A stretch of DNA of 64,000 bases from Bacillus sp. FJAT-29814 (GTDB lineage Bacteria; Bacillota; Bacilli; Bacillales; Cytobacillaceae): the NCBI RefSeq assembly GCF_001510715.1, contig NZ_LMTJ01000001.1, positions 294,471 through 358,470 on the forward strand, given 5' to 3'. The notes beneath the pieces are model-generated. The model did not search any database, was not told the origin of the DNA, and saw only the letters and a program-made list of their open reading frames with translations. A program made the translations under genes and the position numbers. This document shows, piece after piece, positions 60,915 to 64,000 of this stretch. Position 1 is the first letter of the stretch. Each line of letters opens with the position of its first letter.

Positions 60915-61807
60915 AGAACATTGTTGAAGTCCAAGGGCTGACCAAAAGGTATGGCGGCATCAATGCAGTGGACGATGTCAGCTTTACGATGGAATCGGAC
61001 AAAATTTACGGATTGCTTGGCCGAAACGGTGCGGGAAAAACAACGATCATGCACATGTTGACGGCGCAGATGTTCCCGACAAGCGGGAAGCTGCACGTGT
61101 TCGGGGAGACTCCTTACGAGAACAATCGAGTTTTGAGCAAGGTTTGTTTTATTAAAGAAAGCCAGAAGTATCCCGATCATTTTCGAGTGATCGACGTGCT
61201 AGAGTTGTGTCAGTCTATTTTTCCTAATTGGGAGCAGCAATTTGCTGATCAATTGGTGAATGATTTCCGTCTGCCACTGAAATGTCCGATAAAGAAGCTG
61301 TCGCGAGGTATGCTGTCGTCGGTCGGCGTCATCATTGGTTTGGCGAGTCGCGCGCCGCTGACGATGTTCGACGAGCCTTACCTAGGGCTGGACGCTGTCG
61401 CACGGGAGTTGTTCTATGATCGGTTGATCGAGGATTATGCGGAGCACCCCCGAACAATCGTTTTGTCTACACATTTAATCGACGAGGTGAGCCGGATTTT
61501 GGAGCATGTGATTGTCATTGATAACGGCAAGCTAATTCTAAATGAGGATGCAGATGCCATTCGCGGGCAAGCTTACAGCGCCATTGGCCAGATGGAGAAA
61601 GTAGAGTCCTTCATTACCGGTCAGGAAACGATCGACCGTAAACTATTCGGCGGCCTATTGTCGGCGACGGTGCTTGGCAGTCTCGATTCAGAAAGGCGGA
61701 AGCAAGCCGAATTACTAGGGCTGGAGCTTATCCCGGTATCACTTCAACAGTTGATCGTTCATTTGAACAAACAAAAATCTGATCAAAGGGCGGTGGATAT
61801 CCGATGA
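60911..61807 (+). CDS. ABC transporter ATP-binding protein
   Basis: A 298-residue ATPase with Walker A GRNGAGKTTIMHML (~residue 38), the signature region KLSRGMLSSVGVI (a non-standard LSRGM in place of LSGGQ), Walker B LTMFDEPYLGLD and the H-loop STHLIDEV. The ~80-residue C-terminal part is specific to YtrB/bacitracin-stress-type ATPases. Its substrate is unknown; YtrA-linked transporters respond to cell-wall antibiotics. ATGA overlaps at both ends show tight coupling with its neighbours. Confidence 0.9.
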   Translation: MKNIVEVQGLTKRYGGINAVDDVSFTMESDKIYGLLGRNGAGKTTIMHMLTAQMFPTSGKLHVFGETPYENNRVLSKVCFIKESQKYPDHFRVIDVLELCQSIFPNWEQQFADQLVNDFRLPLKCPIKKLSRGMLSSVGVIIGLASRAPLTMFDEPYLGLDAVARELFYDRLIEDYAEHPRTIVLSTHLIDEVSRILEHVIVIDNGKLILNEDADAIRGQAYSAIGQMEKVESFITGQETIDRKLFGGLLSATVLGSLDSERRKQAELLGLELIPVSLQQLIVHLNKQKSDQRAVDIR

Positions 61808-62490
61808 ATCGAATTACAGCGGTTATGAAAATTCATGCCAAGGATAAAATGTTATGGTTTATCGTTCCATGGTGTTTTGCGTTACTTCCTGCTTTTATAG
61901 TCAATCTCTTAATTGGATGGCTAGCCCAGCTGGAAAAAGGATTATATACCGGCGGTTTGGCTTCCATCTTCATTTGCATGATGGTTGTCGGCATTGTTAC
62001 GCTGACGAAAAGCTTTCCGTTTGCGCTTGGCCTGAGCATTCGAAGAACGGACTTTTTTCTTGGGACACTCATGATGACCACCGTTGTTTGCTTGGGTATA
62101 TCCGTCGTGCTTTTGGCGCTTTCGGTTGTGGAGGGTGATTGGGCCTGGGGAGTCGGCCTTCATTTTTTCAATCTTCCTTATTTGAGTGATGGTTCCTTGG
62201 TGGAACGGTGGTGGACCTTGTTCGCTACAGCGTTCCATCTGACCTTCCTTGGCTTCGTCATTGTCGCCGTATACCGGCGTTTCGGGAGGATGGGTCTGTT
62301 TGTTATGTTTCCCGTTATTTTTCTTGGGGGGTCTGTGCTTGGGTTTTTGTGCACGTATTTCGGCTGGTGGACGGACATTTTCAATTGGCTAAGTGGACAT
62401 TCCGCCGCCCAATTAGCTTCGTGGTTGTTTGTTGGAGCGGTCATCAATGTCTTCCTGTCGTTTATCATGATTCGCAAAGCAACTGTTTAG
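61804..62490 (+). CDS. ABC transporter permease
   Basis: A 228-residue integral membrane protein with six hydrophobic spans, no periplasmic domain and no recognisable substrate motif. It is encoded with a 4-nt overlap after the ATPase and probably forms the transport channel as a homodimer. Confidence 0.8.
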   Translation: MNRITAVMKIHAKDKMLWFIVPWCFALLPAFIVNLLIGWLAQLEKGLYTGGLASIFICMMVVGIVTLTKSFPFALGLSIRRTDFFLGTLMMTTVVCLGISVVLLALSVVEGDWAWGVGLHFFNLPYLSDGSLVERWWTLFATAFHLTFLGFVIVAVYRRFGRMGLFVMFPVIFLGGSVLGFLCTYFGWWTDIFNWLSGHSAAQLASWLFVGAVINVFLSFIMIRKATV

Positions 62491-62507
62491 CCTGTAACAC
62501 GCCGTAT

Positions 62508-62533
62508 GGCCGTCCGATTTTTTTCGGGCGGCC
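62508..62533 (+). terminator. Hairpin after the ABC operon
   Basis: GGCCGTCCGA / TCGGGCGGCC, 10-bp stem with one wobble pair; the T-run is in the loop rather than behind the stem. Confidence 0.55.
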
Positions 62534-62609
62534 TTCGACGTACTAATTTCACTACAATTTTTACAAAGGATTCATTAATATTACTGAAAAGAAGAATCTT
62601 TTGGTTCCC

Positions 62610-62642
62610 TTAATAATGCATTAAGAATTCATTAAGATAACT
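62610..62642 (+). promoter_or_regulatory. Three 11-bp direct repeats upstream of dedA-like gene
   Basis: TTAATAATGCA, TTAAGAATTCA and TTAAGATAACT follow each other without gaps, so TTAA recurs every 11 bp on the same DNA face. This layout is typical for OmpR/PhoP-family response regulators. Confidence 0.45.
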
Positions 62643-62727
62643 TATTCATTTATAGCACGTGATATCCTAATGGTGAGTCCGATTTTGAATTAAGCGTTTC
62701 TCTTTTTGATAAATGGGGGGCCATTAG

Positions 62728-62784
62728 ATGTCATTCTTACTATCATTTTCTGTTCCGGAAGCGTTAACTAGGGAAGAATTATGA
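62728..62784 (+). CDS. 18-residue leader peptide coupled to the DedA gene
   Basis: MSFLLSFSVPEALTREEL, preceded by AAATGGGGGG with 7-nt spacing. Its stop TGA overlaps the ATG of the DedA gene (ATGA), so translation of the peptide would feed ribosomes directly to dedA. No similarity is known to me. It could be a regulatory uORF. Confidence 0.5.
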   Translation: MSFLLSFSVPEALTREEL

Positions 62785-63368
62785 ATATTGATACACTCTT
62801 ACAATATCTTAACGCGTATGGCTATTGGATTATTATCGTCTTTTTATTCTTTGGGATCGTGGGTATTCCCGCACCGGAAGAATCACTGTTATTCTTAATA
62901 GGGATGTTGATTGACCAACGCAGTCTGGCCTTTATACCTGCCTTCCTGTCGGCCTTTATCGGTGCTTTTACCGGCATGCTATCAGCCTATATGGCGGGAA
63001 AATATATCAGTAGTACTTTTTTCGGTAAATATGGTAAGTACGTTGGATTTACGGAAGAACGCTGGGCAAAAGTGAACAATAAATATATAAAAAATGTCCG
63101 CAAAACGATTATATTCGGCTTTTATCTGCCCGGTATCCGGCAAATCAGCCCTTACTTTGCAGGGATGAACAAGATTTCATTGTTGGATTTTCTTTTTTCG
63201 TCCTTTCTAGGAACGGTTTTGTGGACACTTCCGTTTATTTTAGCCGGTTATTATGCCGGAAGCGCCTTTCACATTAATCCAAACTATGTTCCCTATTTAG
63301 GACTGGTCTTTTTCCTAGTATTCTTGCTGTTCGTTTTGGTGAATTTTTTTAAAAAAAGAAAAGCTTAA
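62781..63368 (+). CDS. DedA family membrane protein
   Basis: A 195-residue DedA/SNARE-associated (VTT) domain protein with about five membrane segments. GIPAPEESLLFLIG matches the first re-entrant element and FGFYLPGIRQISPYFAGM carries the conserved Arg of the second. DedA proteins act as lipid scramblases/flippases, for example recycling undecaprenyl phosphate or moving phosphatidylethanolamine. AGGGAAG lies 5 nt before the ATG. A strong terminator follows. Confidence 0.9.
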   Translation: MNIDTLLQYLNAYGYWIIIVFLFFGIVGIPAPEESLLFLIGMLIDQRSLAFIPAFLSAFIGAFTGMLSAYMAGKYISSTFFGKYGKYVGFTEERWAKVNNKYIKNVRKTIIFGFYLPGIRQISPYFAGMNKISLLDFLFSSFLGTVLWTLPFILAGYYAGSAFHINPNYVPYLGLVFFLVFLLFVLVNFFKKRKA

Positions 63369-63372
63369 TACA

Positions 63373-63412
63373 AAGAGCCGCACCCACTTAAAACTGGGTG
63401 CGGCTCTTTTCT
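63373..63412 (+). terminator. Intrinsic terminator after the DedA gene
   Basis: AAGAGCCGCACCCA / TGGGTGCGGCTCTT, 14-bp perfect stem, 8-nt loop and T-rich tail, 5 nt after the stop. Confidence 0.95.
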
Positions 63413-63552
63413 TATTGCCGTTCCTGAACTTAAAAATTTCCTGTCACTTTCATTAAAAATTGATGAAAATAAAAAGTTTAAAAAAAATCGATGTTAGATT
63501 AAAAGGGTAGTAATCATGTTAAAGATTCCTGCAAACAGGAGAGGATATCGAG

Positions 63553-64000
63553 ATGAAAAAGATTTTGTTTTTACCCTTTTTACAAATGCGCTCAGGGCAT
63601 CATCAGGTTGCCGAGGCAGTAATGGACATAGTGGAAAAGCAATTAAATGGAACCATGATGAAAAAAGTCGACCTATTAAGCTATGCGAATCCACAGTTTG
63701 AGAAAATGATTACGAGCAGTTATTTAAAATGGATTCGCTATGCGCCGGAAACCTATGACCTTGCATATAAGAAATTTTTCTATGCTCCGTCAGCAAACGA
63801 CCATTCGTTTAAATGGTATCATTATTTCTTTTTGAAAAAAATGGAGAAGCTGTTAATCGAAGAGAAGCCTGATTTAATTGTTTGCACACATGGCTTCCCA
63901 TCCTATCTTCTCAGCCAGTTAAAAAGAAAGGGAAGATGTGATGTTCCGGTCATCAATGTTTATACGGATTTCTTTATCAACAAATTTTGGGGGAAAGAGG
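63553..64000 (+). CDS. UgtP-like glycosyltransferase, N-terminal part (cut by window end)
   Basis: The frame starts at the ATG of 63553 after AGGAGAGG and stays open to the last base (149 codons). It encodes the N-terminal acceptor domain of the MGDG-synthase/processive diacylglycerol glucosyltransferase family: KKILFLPFLQMRSGHHQVAEA, VDLLSYANPQFEKM, PDLIVCTHGFPSYLLSQL and VINVYTDFFINKFWGK. The donor-binding domain is beyond the window. Expected role: glucosylating diacylglycerol for glycolipids and the lipoteichoic acid anchor. Confidence 0.85.
   Translation, partial: MKKILFLPFLQMRSGHHQVAEAVMDIVEKQLNGTMMKKVDLLSYANPQFEKMITSSYLKWIRYAPETYDLAYKKFFYAPSANDHSFKWYHYFFLKKMEKLLIEEKPDLIVCTHGFPSYLLSQLKRKGRCDVPVINVYTDFFINKFWGKE

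Noticed and set aside
63516..63701. A 61-codon open frame at the right edge
   Set aside because: It overlaps the start of the UgtP-like gene in another frame; the glycosyltransferase frame has a ribosome binding site and clear family motifs.
1..64000. tRNA, rRNA, CRISPR arrays, prophage or intact insertion sequences
   Set aside because: None seen on either strand while reading; the repeats found are operator-bearing or isolated palindromes, not spacer-repeat arrays or transposase-flanking ends.

Overview
The window looks like a chromosomal segment of a low-GC, aerobic, Gram-positive member of the Bacillaceae. The evidence is strong AGGAGG-type ribosome binding sites, frequent TTG and GTG starts, sigma-A promoters, cre-like boxes, and homologues of ypuA, ymfJ, the pspA-ydjG-ydjH-ydjI operon and ugtP. 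There are no rRNA, tRNA, CRISPR, phage or intact transposon genes.

Layout. 1-4.0 kb: four genes of an Opp/Dpp-type ABC importer whose binding protein presumably lies just left of the window. 4.1-11.1 kb: alpha/beta hydrolase, aldehyde dehydrogenase, PadR regulator, carotenoid-oxygenase-family dioxygenase and acetoacetate-CoA ligase, with two look-alike promoters. 11.4-18.4 kb: household genes (unknown protein, YpuA-like, a degenerate metallopeptidase-like protein, LCP ligase, subtilase, MFS carrier). 18.5-56.1 kb: a very large catabolic island. 56.2-64 kb: DUF3243 protein, a PspA/YdjGHI-like envelope-stress operon, a GntR-ABC operon, a DedA protein and the start of a UgtP-like glycosyltransferase.

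The island holds two TRAP permeases (DctQM), three TRAP binding proteins, four AMP-forming acyl-CoA ligases plus the tail of a fifth, eight SDR proteins, two acyl-CoA dehydrogenase-family proteins, a canonical thiolase, two thiolase-like/DUF35 pairs, an Fe-S flavin enoate reductase, an APH-fold kinase, an MBL hydrolase, a Rieske protein, an amidohydrolase and twin TetR regulators. A 14-bp imperfect palindrome, TGAAANNTGATTCA, occurs 11 times, always between genes and often just downstream of a TTGACA-N17/18-TAAAAT promoter. The two TetR proteins have nearly identical DNA-binding domains and are the likely readers of it. cre-like boxes near several of these sites suggest added carbon-catabolite control.

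How the genes may work together (inference): TRAP systems import an organic acid, or an acid made from a lactone, ester or ketone. The ligases make its CoA thioester. The flavin reductase and SDRs adjust ring or chain redox state. An APH kinase plus an ACAD10/11-type dehydrogenase would move or remove a 4-hydroxyl through a phospho-intermediate, as in levulinate and 4-hydroxy-acid catabolism. A Cys-less thiolase/DUF35 pair resembling the Ltp2-ChsH2 side-chain aldolase would cleave a C-C bond, and the canonical thiolase would release acetyl-CoA. No enoyl-CoA hydratase was recognised. The substrate cannot be read from sequence; a branched, cyclic or gamma-oxygenated acid is the best guess.
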